Below, one piece after another: positions 1-9,131 of a stretch of 64,000 nucleotides of DNA. Made by a program: the position numbers and the translations under genes. Source of the stretch: Opitutus terrae PB90-1. GTDB lineage: Bacteria > Verrucomicrobiota > Verrucomicrobiia > Opitutales > Opitutaceae. Where the stretch lies: assembly GCF_000019965.1 (NCBI RefSeq), contig NC_010571.1, positions 1,922,001 through 1,986,000 on the forward strand. The letters run 5' to 3'. The notes beneath the pieces were generated by a model. It was not told the DNA's origin and searched no databases. It was given only the letters and a program-made list of their open reading frames with translations. Positions within the stretch are counted from its first letter, which is position 1. Each line of letters opens with the position of its first letter.

Positions 1-1
1 C

Positions 2-778
2 ATCGCGGTTGAGGTGATGAAACACGGGGCGCTCGATTACGTGATGAAAGACACGGTCATGCTCGACGTGCTGCCCGGGATGGTCGACCGGGCTCTCACG
101 GCGATCGAACGCGACCGGGCGCTGGCCGCGGCCGAGCGCGAACGGCAACGACTCGAGCGCGAGATCCTCGAGGCCGGCGAGCGCGAGCAGCACCGAATCG
201 GGCAGGACCTGCACGATGGACTCGGCCAGCAATTGACCGCGATCGAGATGATGTGCGCGTCGCTGAAGGCCGACGTCGCCGTGGCGCAGCCGGAGCTGAC
301 GAAGCAGGTCGAACGGATCTGCGCGGCATTGCGCGAGGCGGTTTCGCACACCCGGTCGATGGCGCGCGGACTCGTGCCGGTGAAGGACGAGCCCGAGGCG
401 TTGTGGGCGAGCTTGATCGAGCTGGCGGAGCGCACCACCGCGCTCGGCCGCGCGACCTGCCGGCTGGATTGTCCCGAGCCGGTGCTGGTCACGAACAACG
501 TCGTGGCCGGCCACCTTTATCGCATCGCGCAGGAAGCGGTGAACAACGCGATCAAGCACAGCGGCGCGACGGAGGTGGTGATTTCGCTGGCCTGCCACGA
601 CGGCGAGCTGCGGCTCGGAATCGTCGACAACGGGCGCGGGCTCGCGCGGACGAAGAGCGCCGGCATGGGCCTGCAGGTGATGAAGCACCGTGCGCGGGTC
701 ATCGGCGCCGAGTTGGAAGTGGAGTCGAAATCCGGCAAAGGCGTCGCGATCGCCTGCACGTTGCCGCTGGCCTCATGA
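2..778 (+). CDS. Sensor histidine kinase, NarL/DesK type (5' end outside window)
   Basis: The reading frame is open at the left edge, so the start lies upstream. The first visible residues (AVEVMKHGALDYVMKD) look like the end of a receiver domain, so this is probably a receiver-kinase hybrid. A coiled-coil-like stretch rich in Arg and Glu (about residues 35-65) leads into a HisKA_3 dimerisation/phosphoacceptor motif, EREQHRIGQDLHDGLGQQL. An HATPase_c domain follows, with an N box (QEAVNNAIKHSG) and G boxes (VDNGRGL, GMGLQVMKHR). The cytoplasmic protein should phosphorylate the response regulator whose ATG overlaps this stop codon (ATGA). The stimulus cannot be read from the part seen. Confidence 0.9.
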   Translation: MAVEVMKHGALDYVMKDTVMLDVLPGMVDRALTAIERDRALAAAERERQRLEREILEAGEREQHRIGQDLHDGLGQQLTAIEMMCASLKADVAVAQPELTKQVERICAALREAVSHTRSMARGLVPVKDEPEALWASLIELAERTTALGRATCRLDCPEPVLVTNNVVAGHLYRIAQEAVNNAIKHSGATEVVISLACHDGELRLGIVDNGRGLARTKSAGMGLQVMKHRARVIGAELEVESKSGKGVAIACTLPLAS

Positions 779-1464
779 GTGCCGCCGGAGCCGAAACAAC
801 CGCAGGCGAGCGGCGCCGGATCCTGATCGTGGACGACCATCCGTTCATGCGCGCGGGTCTGGCGCAGCTGATCGAGAAGCAGCCCGGGCTGACGGTGTGC
901 GGCGAAGCCGGCAATCCGGCCGCAGCGATGACCGAGATCGAGAAGGGTCGGGTCGATCTGGTGTTGAGCGACATCACCATGCCCGGTCGCAGCGGGCTCG
1001 AGTTCATCAAGGATCTGCAGGCGATCCGACCGGAGCTGCCGATACTGGTGGTGTCGATGCACGACGAGCTGATCTACGCCGAGCGCGTGCTGCGGGCCGG
1101 CGCGCGCGGCTACATCATGAAGGAGGCGGGCGGCGAGGCGCTGCTCGCGGCGATCCGGCAGGTGCTGACGGGCGAGGTCTACGTGAGCCCGAAGATGTCC
1201 GCGCGGATCCTCGACAGTCTTTCGGGCCGGAAGCCGCGCGGTTCACAGTCGCCGATCGAGAAGCTCACGGATCGCGAGTTCGAGGTGTTCCAACTGATCG
1301 GCCAGGGCAAGAGCACGCGCGACATCGCGAAGCAGCTTCACCTCAGCTCCAAGACGGTCGACGTGCACCGCGGGCACATCAAGGAGAAGCTGGAATTGAA
1401 GGACACGACGTCGCTCGTGCGGCACGCAGTGCGTTGGGTGGAGACGCAGAACCTCGGCACCTAG
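775..1464 (+). CDS. Response regulator, NarL/FixJ family
   Basis: The product is 229 aa. An N-terminal receiver domain (about residues 14-130) carries the acidic pair in IVDDHPF, the phosphoacceptor Asp in DLVLSDITMPG and the conserved Lys in GYIMKEAGG. A LuxR-type helix-turn-helix (about 160-220) is marked by LTDREFEVFQLIGQGKSTRDI and SSKTVDVHRGHIKEKL. The start ATG overlaps the stop of the upstream kinase, so the two are cotranscribed and form a two-component pair. Its stop TAG overlaps the stop of the convergent efflux gene within the shared sequence CTAG. Target genes are not visible. Confidence 0.95.
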   Translation: MSAAGAETTAGERRRILIVDDHPFMRAGLAQLIEKQPGLTVCGEAGNPAAAMTEIEKGRVDLVLSDITMPGRSGLEFIKDLQAIRPELPILVVSMHDELIYAERVLRAGARGYIMKEAGGEALLAAIRQVLTGEVYVSPKMSARILDSLSGRKPRGSQSPIEKLTDREFEVFQLIGQGKSTRDIAKQLHLSSKTVDVHRGHIKEKLELKDTTSLVRHAVRWVETQNLGT

Positions 1465-4400
1465 GGCGCCGGCAGGCTGCGACGCCGCCACATGTAGAAT
1501 ATCGCCGGATATACCAGGAGCTCCATCAGCACCGACGTGATCACGCCGCCAACCATCGGCGCCGCGATACGCTTCATGACGTCGGCCCCGGTGCCGGTGC
1601 TCCAGAGGATGGGCACCAAGCCGATGAACGTCGTGGCGGCCGTCATCATCTTCGGCCGAATGCGCTGCACCGCGCCATGGTGGATCGCGGCGACCAGATC
1701 GTCCGAATGCCGCATTCGGCCGGTGCGGACGCCGTCCGCGTAGGCGATGTCCAGGTAAAGTAGCATCACCACGCCGGTTTCCGCATCGAGGCCGGCTAGC
1801 GCGATCAGTCCGATCCACACCGCCACGCTGAGGTTGTAATCGAGCAGATGGAGCAACCAGAACGCGCCCACGAGCGAGAACGGCACCGCCAGGAAGACGA
1901 TCGCCGTCTTCACCAGCGAGTGTGTGCTCAGGTAGATCAGAATGCCGACGATGAAGAGCGTGATCGGGACGATGAGCAGCAGCCGCTCCTTGGCGCTGGT
2001 CATGTATTCATACTGCCCGCTCCAAAACAGATTGTAGCCTTCCGGCAGCCGGATCGTGCCGGCTTTGACGGCTTCGTCTACGACGCGCCGTGCGTTCTGG
2101 ACGTAGGTGCCGATGTCGACACCGTGCACGTCGACGTAGACCCAGGCGTTCGGGACGGACGCCTCGCTCTTGATGCCCATCGGGGCGGCGACGACGCGGA
2201 GCTTCGCGACTTGGCTGAGCGGAATCTGGGCGGGCGCCGCGGTGCTGTTCGCCGGTGCGAGCGCCGCTCCCATCGCCGCGGCCGAATCGCCCATCCCGCC
2301 GGAACTCGCGCCCATCGCCCCGCCGGAGCGGACCGGGATCGCGATTTCGCCGAGCGCCTCGAGGTTGTCGCGATAATCGCGGTCGTAGCGGAGAATGACG
2401 CCGTAGCGCTCCAAGCCCTCGACCGTCGTGGTGAGCGGCATGCCGCCCAGCGCGACCTCGAGCACGTCCTGCACGTCGCGCACGTTCAATCCGTAGCGCG
2501 CGATGGCCGCGCGATCGATGTCGAACTCGATGTAATTTCCGCCGAGGACGCGTTCGGCGATGGCCGTGCTCGTGCCGGGCACGAAGCGAACCACGGCCTC
2601 GACCTCGGAGCCGATCCGCTCGAGCTCGGCCAGATCGGTTCCGGCGATCTTGATGCCGACCGGGGTCTTGATGCCGGTCGCCAGCATGTCGATGCGCGTC
2701 CGGATCGGCATCGTCCACGCATTGGTGAGCCCCGGGATCTGCACGGCGCGATTGAGCGCGTCGGTGAGTTCGTCGAGCGTGCGCCGCCGGTGCGCGACGA
2801 CGCGCCCTTCCATGTCGAGAATGTCGACCTCCGGCCATTCGGCCTCCGGCTTCAACATGATCGTGGTCTCGATCATGTCCATCGGTGCCGGGTCGGTGGC
2901 GGTTTCCGCGCGGCCGATTTTGCCGAAGACGTGGTGCACCTCGGGGAACGATTTGATGATCTGGTCCGTTTGCTGGAGCAGCTCGCGCGCCTTCGTCGGT
3001 GAGAGGCCGGGGAACGTCGTCGGCATGTAGAGCAGGTCGCCTTCGTAGAGCGGCGGCATGAACTCGGAGCCGAGATTCTGATACGGGAAGATCGGGTTGA
3101 GCTTGCGGGCGAACTCCTTGACGCGACCGTAGGGCAGCGGTTCGACGACCCAGCGGTTCCACGGCACGAACACCCACAGGACGAGCACGGCCGCGGTGAT
3201 GACCACCGGCCAGCGCCAGCGGATCACCCGGTTGATCACCGGGTGGTAGAGCCAGATGAGGAAGCGGCTGACCGGGTTTTTCTCCTCCGGCCGCAGCCGG
3301 CCGCGGATGAAGTAGCCGGCGAGTACGGGTGCCAGCGTGATCGCGAGCAGCGCGGCCGCGGCCATCGAATAGGTCTTGGTGAACGCGAGCGGCTTGAAGA
3401 GCCGGCCTTCCTGTTCCTGCAGGGTGAAAACCGGCAGGAATGAAACCGTCACCACGAGCAGCGCGTAGAAAATGGTGGGACCGACCTCCACGGCGGCGTC
3501 GCGCACGATTTCCCAATGTGGCTTCGTGCCGGCGTCGCGCTCGAGGTGCTTGTGGGTGTTCTCGACGAGGATGATCACGCCGTCCACGAGCACGCCAATC
3601 GCGATCGCGATGCCGCCGAGCGACATGATGTTGGACGAGATGCCCTGCCCATACATGATCATGAACGACGCCAGCACGGAGATCGGCAGGATGAGGATCG
3701 GGATCAACGCCGTGCGCAGGTGCATCAGGAACACGATGATGACGAGGGCGACGACGATGCTTTCCTCGAGCAGGGTGTGCTCGAGCGTCTTGACCGAACG
3801 CTCGATCAGGGCGGTGCGATCGTAGGTGACGGTGTAGCTGACGTCGTCGGGCAGGCCCTTCATCGCCTGGTCGAGCCGCGCCTTGACGGCCTCGATGACC
3901 GCGCGGGTGTCGACGCCATAGCGGACGACGACGACGCCGCCGACCGTTTCGCCCTCGCCGTTCAGTTCGGCGATGCCGCGTCGCATGTCGGGGCCGAGCT
4001 GCACATTGGCCACCTCGCCAAGGAGGATCGGGGTGCCGCCCGGGCCGACGCCCACCGCCACCTGGCGGAGATCATCGAGTCCGGTAACATAGCCCTTCAC
4101 CCGCAGGATGAACTCCTTTTCCGCCAACTCGAGCGAGCGACCGCCCACCTCGCCATTGCTGCGCTGCACGGCGCTGGCCACCTCGCCCAGCGACAGCCCG
4201 TAGGCGCGCAGCCGGTTCGGATCGACGGTGATCTGGTATTGTTTGACGTAGCCGCCGACCGACGCGACCTCCGCGACGCCATCGACGCTGGAGAGCTGGT
4301 ATTTCAAATACCAGTCCTGCATCGAGCGCAGCTCGGCCAGGTCGCGCTTCGGCGAGTTGATCGAATACATGAACGCCCAACCGACGCCGGTCGCGTCGGG

Positions 4401-4790
4401 CCCGAGGGTGGGCGACACCCCCTTCGGGAGCGAATTCGAGAGCCCGCTGAGATATTCCAGGACGCGGCTGCGCGCCCAATACGGGTCGGTGCCGTCGTCG
4501 AAGATGATATAGACGAAGGAGAATCCGTAGAACGAGTAGCCGCGCACGACCTTGGCCGACGGCACGGAAAGCATCTTCGTCGTGATGGGATACGTGAGCT
4601 GATCCTGGACGATTTGCGGCGCCTGGCCCGGCCACTCCGTGTAGATGATGACCTGGGTGTCCGACAGATCTGGGATCGCATCGAGCGGGATGTTCCGCAC
4701 CGCGTAGACGCCGCCGATGATCAACGCAGCGGTGGCGACGAGCACCAGGAATCGGTTGGCGAGCGAAAACTCGATGATGCGCTTCAGCAT
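1461..4790 (-). CDS. cusA: Heavy-metal efflux RND transporter, CusA/CzcA family
   Basis: This 1109-aa inner-membrane proton antiporter is the pump subunit of a tripartite metal efflux system. The N-terminal segment (SLANRFLVLVATAALIIGG), the GPDATGVGWAFMYS region and the TM4 charge-relay segment GVLVDGVIILVENTHKHLE are typical of the HME-RND class. Methionines in PMDMIETTIM and RIDMLATGIK lie where Cus-type (Cu/Ag) pumps carry functional Met residues, which favours monovalent copper or silver over Zn/Co/Cd. Length is normal for the family (about 1040-1110 aa), with a Gly/Ala/Ser/Met-rich insertion near residues 820-855. It is last in the operon after the adaptor and outer-membrane genes. Metal specificity is inferred. 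Confidence 0.92.
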   Translation of the reverse strand: MLKRIIEFSLANRFLVLVATAALIIGGVYAVRNIPLDAIPDLSDTQVIIYTEWPGQAPQIVQDQLTYPITTKMLSVPSAKVVRGYSFYGFSFVYIIFDDGTDPYWARSRVLEYLSGLSNSLPKGVSPTLGPDATGVGWAFMYSINSPKRDLAELRSMQDWYLKYQLSSVDGVAEVASVGGYVKQYQITVDPNRLRAYGLSLGEVASAVQRSNGEVGGRSLELAEKEFILRVKGYVTGLDDLRQVAVGVGPGGTPILLGEVANVQLGPDMRRGIAELNGEGETVGGVVVVRYGVDTRAVIEAVKARLDQAMKGLPDDVSYTVTYDRTALIERSVKTLEHTLLEESIVVALVIIVFLMHLRTALIPILILPISVLASFMIMYGQGISSNIMSLGGIAIAIGVLVDGVIILVENTHKHLERDAGTKPHWEIVRDAAVEVGPTIFYALLVVTVSFLPVFTLQEQEGRLFKPLAFTKTYSMAAAALLAITLAPVLAGYFIRGRLRPEEKNPVSRFLIWLYHPVINRVIRWRWPVVITAAVLVLWVFVPWNRWVVEPLPYGRVKEFARKLNPIFPYQNLGSEFMPPLYEGDLLYMPTTFPGLSPTKARELLQQTDQIIKSFPEVHHVFGKIGRAETATDPAPMDMIETTIMLKPEAEWPEVDILDMEGRVVAHRRRTLDELTDALNRAVQIPGLTNAWTMPIRTRIDMLATGIKTPVGIKIAGTDLAELERIGSEVEAVVRFVPGTSTAIAERVLGGNYIEFDIDRAAIARYGLNVRDVQDVLEVALGGMPLTTTVEGLERYGVILRYDRDYRDNLEALGEIAIPVRSGGAMGASSGGMGDSAAAMGAALAPANSTAAPAQIPLSQVAKLRVVAAPMGIKSEASVPNAWVYVDVHGVDIGTYVQNARRVVDEAVKAGTIRLPEGYNLFWSGQYEYMTSAKERLLLIVPITLFIVGILIYLSTHSLVKTAIVFLAVPFSLVGAFWLLHLLDYNLSVAVWIGLIALAGLDAETGVVMLLYLDIAYADGVRTGRMRHSDDLVAAIHHGAVQRIRPKMMTAATTFIGLVPILWSTGTGADVMKRIAAPMVGGVITSVLMELLVYPAIFYMWRRRSLPAP

Positions 4791-4847
4791 GGATGGTGGC
4801 GGAGCAAAACCTGGAGAGGTGGCGGAGAAGGCTGGCCGGAGGCGGCG

Positions 4848-6995
4848 TCAGATCTTTGGGCGTCGCGACGCATCCGCGTTTTTCGCGGGGAAAACCTCGT
4901 GTTCGCAGGGTTCGCCGGCCGCCGTCGCCGCGGCCGACATGCCGCAACCGCGGCAGCCGCCGCTCGCGTGCGCCGTTTCATCCGCAGGCGTGGCGAGTGC
5001 GACGGGCACGCCGATTTGCGAACGGAGAAAATCGCTCCCGCTCATGGCGGCGCGCGGCGGCTTCGTTCCGGCGAGTCGACGGATGGGCGGGTGACCTGCC
5101 GGCAGTTTCATGCCGGCGTCGGCGGACGGCGCCGTTGCCGCGGAAGGGCCGTCGATCTGTTCGCCGCAGCGTGGCATGTCCGAACCGAAGAATGGATTCT
5201 TCGTGCCGCTCTCGCGCTGGAGCCAGCGAGCCTTGCCGAGCACGGGCGACATCGGGCACTCGAAGATCCGCAGTCCGGCGGTGTGCTGGAGATGACTGGC
5301 GCGAGCGAGATCCGCGACGGCGGTGCTGAGCGGCTCGAATGCCTGGCGGGCCGATTCCAGATCGGTCGGCTCCGGCAGGGCGCCCTTGTATTTGGCCAGG
5401 CCGCTTTGCGGTGCGGCCTGGACCAGCCCGGCGACGGCGGTTCGCAGCGCCGGGAGCTGTTGGCGGTAGGCGCTCAAGTCGTCGGCGGCGAGCGCGGCCG
5501 CCGCATCCGCGCTCGCGAACGCGAGCTGCTTGAGCGCGGGCTGCGCCTCGGCCGGCATCGCCGGCGCCGCGGCAGTCGCTGGTGCAGGTTGCGGTGACGA
5601 AGGCCCGGAGCCGGCACCTTGGGCGGCGGGCGTGGAGGCCGCCGCCGTGCCGCCGCCGGCCTGCGTGGCGCGAATCATCTTCTGAATGGCCGCGCGCAGC
5701 TGGCTCTCCGAATCGAGCAGGAACTGGCCGGACGTGACCACGCGTTCACCGGCGGCGAGGCCCGAGCGCACCGCGAAGAAATTGTCCTGCGTGCGCGCGC
5801 CGAGTTTCACCTCGCGGGCCTCGAACGTGCCGCCGTCACGCGCGACGAACACCGTGTTGCGTTCGCCGCTGCGCAGCACCGCGAGATCGGGCACGAGTAC
5901 CGCCGACGGCGCGAGCTCGGCCTCGAAGCGGACGTCGACGAACATGCCCGGCTTGAGCGCGCGGTCGGGATTGTCGAGCACGAGCCGGGCCTGGGCCGTG
6001 CGGGTCTCGTTCACGATTTCAGGAATCAGCACTTCGACTTCGCCGTGAAACTCGCGCTCCTGGCCGAAGCTCGTGCGCACCACCGCGTGCTGGCCCTCGT
6101 GGACGAACGCCAGGTCTTTTTCGTAGATCTGCGCATTGACCCAGACGGTGGACAGGTCGGCGAGGCGGAAGATGCGTTCGCCGGGCCGGACCATCATGCC
6201 CTGCACTGCCGGTTTCTCGATCACCACTCCGTCGACGGGCGCGCGATAGACGACCTTGCGCCGGGCTTCTCCGGCCTGCGCCAATTCGGTGATGAACGCG
6301 GCCGGCACGTCGAAGAGCTGCAGCCGCGCGCGAGCGGCGTTGGTCAGCGGCCCGCCCTCGGATCCTTCGCTGCGCAGCGCCACGAGAAAGTTGAGCTGCG
6401 CGTTGTAGAGATCGGGCGAGTAGATTTCGAACAGCGGCGTGCCGGCTTTCACCCGAGTCCAGGTGGCGTTGACGAAGAGTTTTTCGATCCAGCCCTCGTA
6501 TTTCGTCGTGATGTCGATCAATCCGGGCTCGCTGAAGCCCACTGTGCCGACGGCGCGGATGGTGCGGCGGACGGGGCCGGTCTGCACCAGCGCCGTCTTC
6601 AGGTTCATTTTCTGAATCGTGATCGGGTCGATCGTGATGGCGCTGGCGGCGTCGAATTCGTCCTCGTAGACCGGCACCCTGTCCATGCCCATGGAATCCT
6701 TGCCCGGGTTCGGGCTGACCTCGCCCGGGATCATGGTGGACTTGTAGAACTTCACCTTGCGGTCGCCTGCGGTGGCGGCGGCGCCCGGGTTGTTGCCGCG
6801 AATCGGCGTGAGCTTCATCCCGCAGATCGGACAGTTGCCCGGCTCGGATTTGATCACCTGCGGGTGCATGCCGCAGGTGTAGAGTTGCTGTTCCGCGGCG
6901 TGCGCATGCGGCACGAGAAATTCGGCCACTTCAGGGGCGATCAACCCGCTGGCGGCGAGTGACACGATCAGGAGAAGGACTCGAGGAGACTTCAT
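4848..6995 (-). CDS. cusB: Efflux RND periplasmic adaptor, CusB-like, with extra metal-binding modules
   Basis: This 715-aa membrane-fusion protein links the pump to the outer-membrane channel. A signal peptide (about residues 1-33) precedes a heavy-metal-binding domain with YTCGMHPQVIKSEPGNCPIC and CGMKLTPI. Barrel-sandwich and beta-barrel adaptor regions follow (about 95-440), for example VNAQIYEKDLAFVHEGQ. After an Ala/Pro-rich linker there is a DUF3347-like segment (about 480-610) ending in ECPMSPVLGKARWLQ and DMPRCGEQ, then a tail of about 100 residues carrying GGCRGCGMS and PCEHE. The protein is much longer than E. coli CusB (about 400 aa) because of these modules. It lies 57 bp before cusA and 10 bp after the channel gene. 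Confidence 0.9.
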   Translation of the reverse strand: MKSPRVLLLIVSLAASGLIAPEVAEFLVPHAHAAEQQLYTCGMHPQVIKSEPGNCPICGMKLTPIRGNNPGAAATAGDRKVKFYKSTMIPGEVSPNPGKDSMGMDRVPVYEDEFDAASAITIDPITIQKMNLKTALVQTGPVRRTIRAVGTVGFSEPGLIDITTKYEGWIEKLFVNATWTRVKAGTPLFEIYSPDLYNAQLNFLVALRSEGSEGGPLTNAARARLQLFDVPAAFITELAQAGEARRKVVYRAPVDGVVIEKPAVQGMMVRPGERIFRLADLSTVWVNAQIYEKDLAFVHEGQHAVVRTSFGQEREFHGEVEVLIPEIVNETRTAQARLVLDNPDRALKPGMFVDVRFEAELAPSAVLVPDLAVLRSGERNTVFVARDGGTFEAREVKLGARTQDNFFAVRSGLAAGERVVTSGQFLLDSESQLRAAIQKMIRATQAGGGTAAASTPAAQGAGSGPSSPQPAPATAAAPAMPAEAQPALKQLAFASADAAAALAADDLSAYRQQLPALRTAVAGLVQAAPQSGLAKYKGALPEPTDLESARQAFEPLSTAVADLARASHLQHTAGLRIFECPMSPVLGKARWLQRESGTKNPFFGSDMPRCGEQIDGPSAATAPSADAGMKLPAGHPPIRRLAGTKPPRAAMSGSDFLRSQIGVPVALATPADETAHASGGCRGCGMSAAATAAGEPCEHEVFPAKNADASRRPKI

Positions 6996-7005
6996 TAAGT
7001 TAAAA

Positions 7006-8376
7006 TCAGCGGTGAGCTGTGGGAGCTTGGACGAGGAGCGGCGCGGCGGAGGGTACCTCGCCGGCCATGACGACGAGCAGGTCGGTCGCGGCGAGCTCGC
7101 GTTCGCGGAGCGCCTTGGCGCGTTCGAGCTGCATCAGGAGCGCCATGTGGCGTGCGTCGACGATCATGGCCGCTCCACCCATGCCTGATTGGTAACCGGC
7201 CGCAGCCGACGCGGCGGCGCGTTCCAGGTTGGGCAACGCGGACTCGTCCAGGTAGGCGATCATCCGGTCGGCCTCGCGGACCATGAACAGCATCTGGGCG
7301 ATTTCCGCGGCGAGGTTGAGCTGCTCGGCGGTGAGCCGGGCGACGGCGGCATCGTGACGGGCTTTCGCACCGGCGATGGTCGCGGCGATCTTGTCGCGCC
7401 AGATCGGCAGCGACAGCGAGGCCTGCGGACGATACATCAACGGATCGGCCTTCACGTCGGCCATGAGCCCGATCGCGAAATCGGGCCGGTCGGTGGTGTT
7501 GGCGACGCCGACTTCGGCAACCGCTATGTCGACCATCGCGCGCATCGAACCGAGCTCGGGATTCGCCGCGAGCGCGCGCTGCCACAGCGTGTCCTCATCC
7601 GGCAATGCGGTGGGTTGCAGCGCGGACTCGGGCCAGGCGGGATCGGCCTCGTCGCGCGTCAGCCCGAGTGCCGATTTGAAGCGGGCGCGGGCGGCGCCCC
7701 GCCGGTCGCTGAACGCGGCGTGATGACTGTGGTGTTCGGCGACGAGGTTTTGCAGCCGGACCATTTCATTGAACGAGACCATCCCGCGGCCGGTGGAGAA
7801 TTCGGAGGCCGCGAGCTGCAGCGACTGGTCGACGTTGTGCAGCGTCGCGGTGTAGAGCCGCAGGGTTTCGGTGGTATACGCGAGTTCGACCCAGGCCTTC
7901 CGCACCTCGGCGGCCGTCTGGAGCACGGCGGCGACATACGCGCGATACGCGACGCCGCTTCGCGCGGCGGCCTCGTTGGCCATGGCGGCGCGTTTGCCTG
8001 CGCCCATGAAATCAAACATCAGTCCCGGCATCAGCGTCATCAGCATGTCGGCGATGTCGGCCTCGAACGTGAGCTTCGGATCCGGTTGCGCGCGGGCCGG
8101 CGTGATCGCTTCGACGCTCGCCCGCCAGTCGTAGTAAGCGGCCTCGACCTGCGGATGATTGAGCACGCCGAACGCGACGTAGTCCTCCAGCTTCGAGTCG
8201 GCACCGAGCACGGGCAGCACGGGCTTGTGACCCGAAGGCCGATAGGCGGCGGCCACCCGGCCGAGCTGTTCGCGTGCAGCCCGCTCTCCTGCCATGGGAG
8301 CGGTGCTGCAGCCGGCGAGGGCGAGCAGCAACGCGGCGAGGAGCAGCTGAGGCGAGTGTCGGCGGGCAGTGTTCAC
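7006..8376 (-). CDS. cusC: TolC/CusC-type outer-membrane efflux lipoprotein
   Basis: The product is about 456 aa if translation starts at the GTG that encodes the residues MNTARRHSP. That start gives a clean lipoprotein signal with lipobox LAGC, and an upstream extension would run through a palindromic repeat. The protein has the two-repeat OEP architecture of outer-membrane channels, with long helical segments such as SGVAYRAYVAAVLQTAAEV and AARARFKSALGL. It is the outer-membrane exit duct of the efflux pump encoded by the next two genes. A Met-rich stretch (DMLMTLMPGLMFDFMGAG) may contact metal; that is inference. Confidence 0.88.
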   Translation of the reverse strand: MNTARRHSPQLLLAALLLALAGCSTAPMAGERAAREQLGRVAAAYRPSGHKPVLPVLGADSKLEDYVAFGVLNHPQVEAAYYDWRASVEAITPARAQPDPKLTFEADIADMLMTLMPGLMFDFMGAGKRAAMANEAAARSGVAYRAYVAAVLQTAAEVRKAWVELAYTTETLRLYTATLHNVDQSLQLAASEFSTGRGMVSFNEMVRLQNLVAEHHSHHAAFSDRRGAARARFKSALGLTRDEADPAWPESALQPTALPDEDTLWQRALAANPELGSMRAMVDIAVAEVGVANTTDRPDFAIGLMADVKADPLMYRPQASLSLPIWRDKIAATIAGAKARHDAAVARLTAEQLNLAAEIAQMLFMVREADRMIAYLDESALPNLERAAASAAAGYQSGMGGAAMIVDARHMALLMQLERAKALRERELAATDLLVVMAGEVPSAAPLLVQAPTAHR

Positions 8377-8390
8377 GAGAGTGTGGAACG

Positions 8391-8467
8391 GTAGGGACGG
8401 CTCTCCGAGCCGTCCGAAGCGCGAGCGAGATTGCCCCATCGCAGACGCCTCGGTGAGGCGTCCCTAC
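8391..8467. repeat. Palindromic repeat pair (GTAGGGACGG type)
   Basis: Two hairpins face each other: one opens with GTAGGGACGGCTCTCCGAGC and the other closes with TCGGTGAGGCGTCCCTAC. The outer ends GTAGGGACG and CGTCCCTAC are mutual reverse complements, as in a REP/BIME element. It sits between the small metal-binding gene and the channel gene. A related fragment (GTAGGGACGGCTGTCC) occurs near 15665. Confidence 0.8.
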
Positions 8468-8483
8468 CTGTGGCGAGTTCGGC

Positions 8484-8843
8484 TCAGTGCTTGGACGCTG
8501 TGTGACCGGCGGCCTTATTCGCCGCGGCTTCGTCGATCTTCTTCAGATACTTCGCCGGGTCCTTCTTGAACTTCTTCACGCAGCCATCGCAGCACATCCT
8601 CACGAGGCGGTCGGGCTTGCCGTCCTCCTTGTGAATGTAGTCGAACGGCTCGCCCATGCTGCCGAGCTCCTCGCCGGACACCGCGCAGACTTGGAGCGGG
8701 TAGTCGGCCTTTTGGGCGGCGATGCTCTCGGAGGCGGCGGGCTGGGTGGCGCCGGAATCAGCGGCGTGATCGTGTTGGGCGAAAGCTGCCGGAGCAGCGA
8801 GAACGAGCAGGGCGGAGCAGGCGAGGGTAAGGAGGGATTTCAT
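8484..8843 (-). CDS. Small periplasmic Cys-rich YHS/TRASH-like metal-binding protein
   Basis: The product is 119 aa, starting at the ATG that begins a signal peptide (MKSLLTLACSALLVLAAPA, cleavage near AFA). The mature part contains CAVSGEELGS and MCCDGCVKKFKKDPAKYLKK, a cysteine pattern like YHS/TRASH metal-sensing or metal-binding domains. A His-rich mature N-terminus (QHDHAAD) and C-terminus (GHTASKH) add potential ligands. It is first in the leftward efflux operon, so a role in periplasmic copper or silver binding ahead of the pump is likely. No enzymatic motif is seen. Confidence 0.75.
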   Translation of the reverse strand: MKSLLTLACSALLVLAAPAAFAQHDHAADSGATQPAASESIAAQKADYPLQVCAVSGEELGSMGEPFDYIHKEDGKPDRLVRMCCDGCVKKFKKDPAKYLKKIDEAAANKAAGHTASKH

Positions 8844-8980
8844 GAGTGCAGGGATGATTTCACCCCTCACTACACCTGCATGGACGCAAACCCTCGGGAA
8901 AAATTGCCAAGCAGGCTCGGGAGTGTGGTTCGGTTCTTCGCTTTGGGCGGGTCGAAACTGGGTGCGTCAGGTGTCGCCCC

Positions 8981-9012
8981 TCGACAGGCGCTCGGGACCC
9001 TGAGCCCGTCGA
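8981..9012. repeat. Imperfect inverted repeat (TCGACAGGC...GCCCGTCGA)
   Basis: TCGACAGGCGCTCGGGACCC followed by TGAGCCCGTCGA forms an imperfect hairpin in the space between the divergent efflux and sigma-factor operons. It resembles a widespread class of short intergenic palindromes. No function can be assigned. Confidence 0.55.
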
Positions 9013-9101
9013 ACGGGCGAACGGCACACCACCGGGTGGGGCGGCAAACCGGAAAAGAGCGGGAGGGGCGGCGCCGCGAGATTTTCTGCGGGTTTTTCGA
9101 G

Positions 9102-9116
9102 AACCCGGGTTATAGT
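9102..9116 (+). promoter_or_regulatory. Possible promoter/operator of the cnrYXH-like operon
   Basis: A perfect 10-bp palindrome, AACCCGGGTT (9102-9111), runs directly into TATAGT (9111-9116), a fair -10 box located 15 bp before the ATG of the first sigma-operon gene. No convincing -35 element at 16-18 bp spacing is seen, and spacing from GAACCC to GTCT is too short for a normal ECF promoter. Tentative. Confidence 0.25.
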
Positions 9117-9131
9117 CTGCATACGCAAATC

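Noticed and set aside
1848-3002. Long open frame on the plus strand inside the efflux pump gene
   Set aside because: It is antisense to cusA, Arg/Asp/His-rich as expected for GC-rich shadow frames, and has no domain features.
9101-9119. ECF-type promoter GAACCC...GTCT
   Set aside because: The gap between the elements is about 9 bp, far shorter than the about 16 bp needed.
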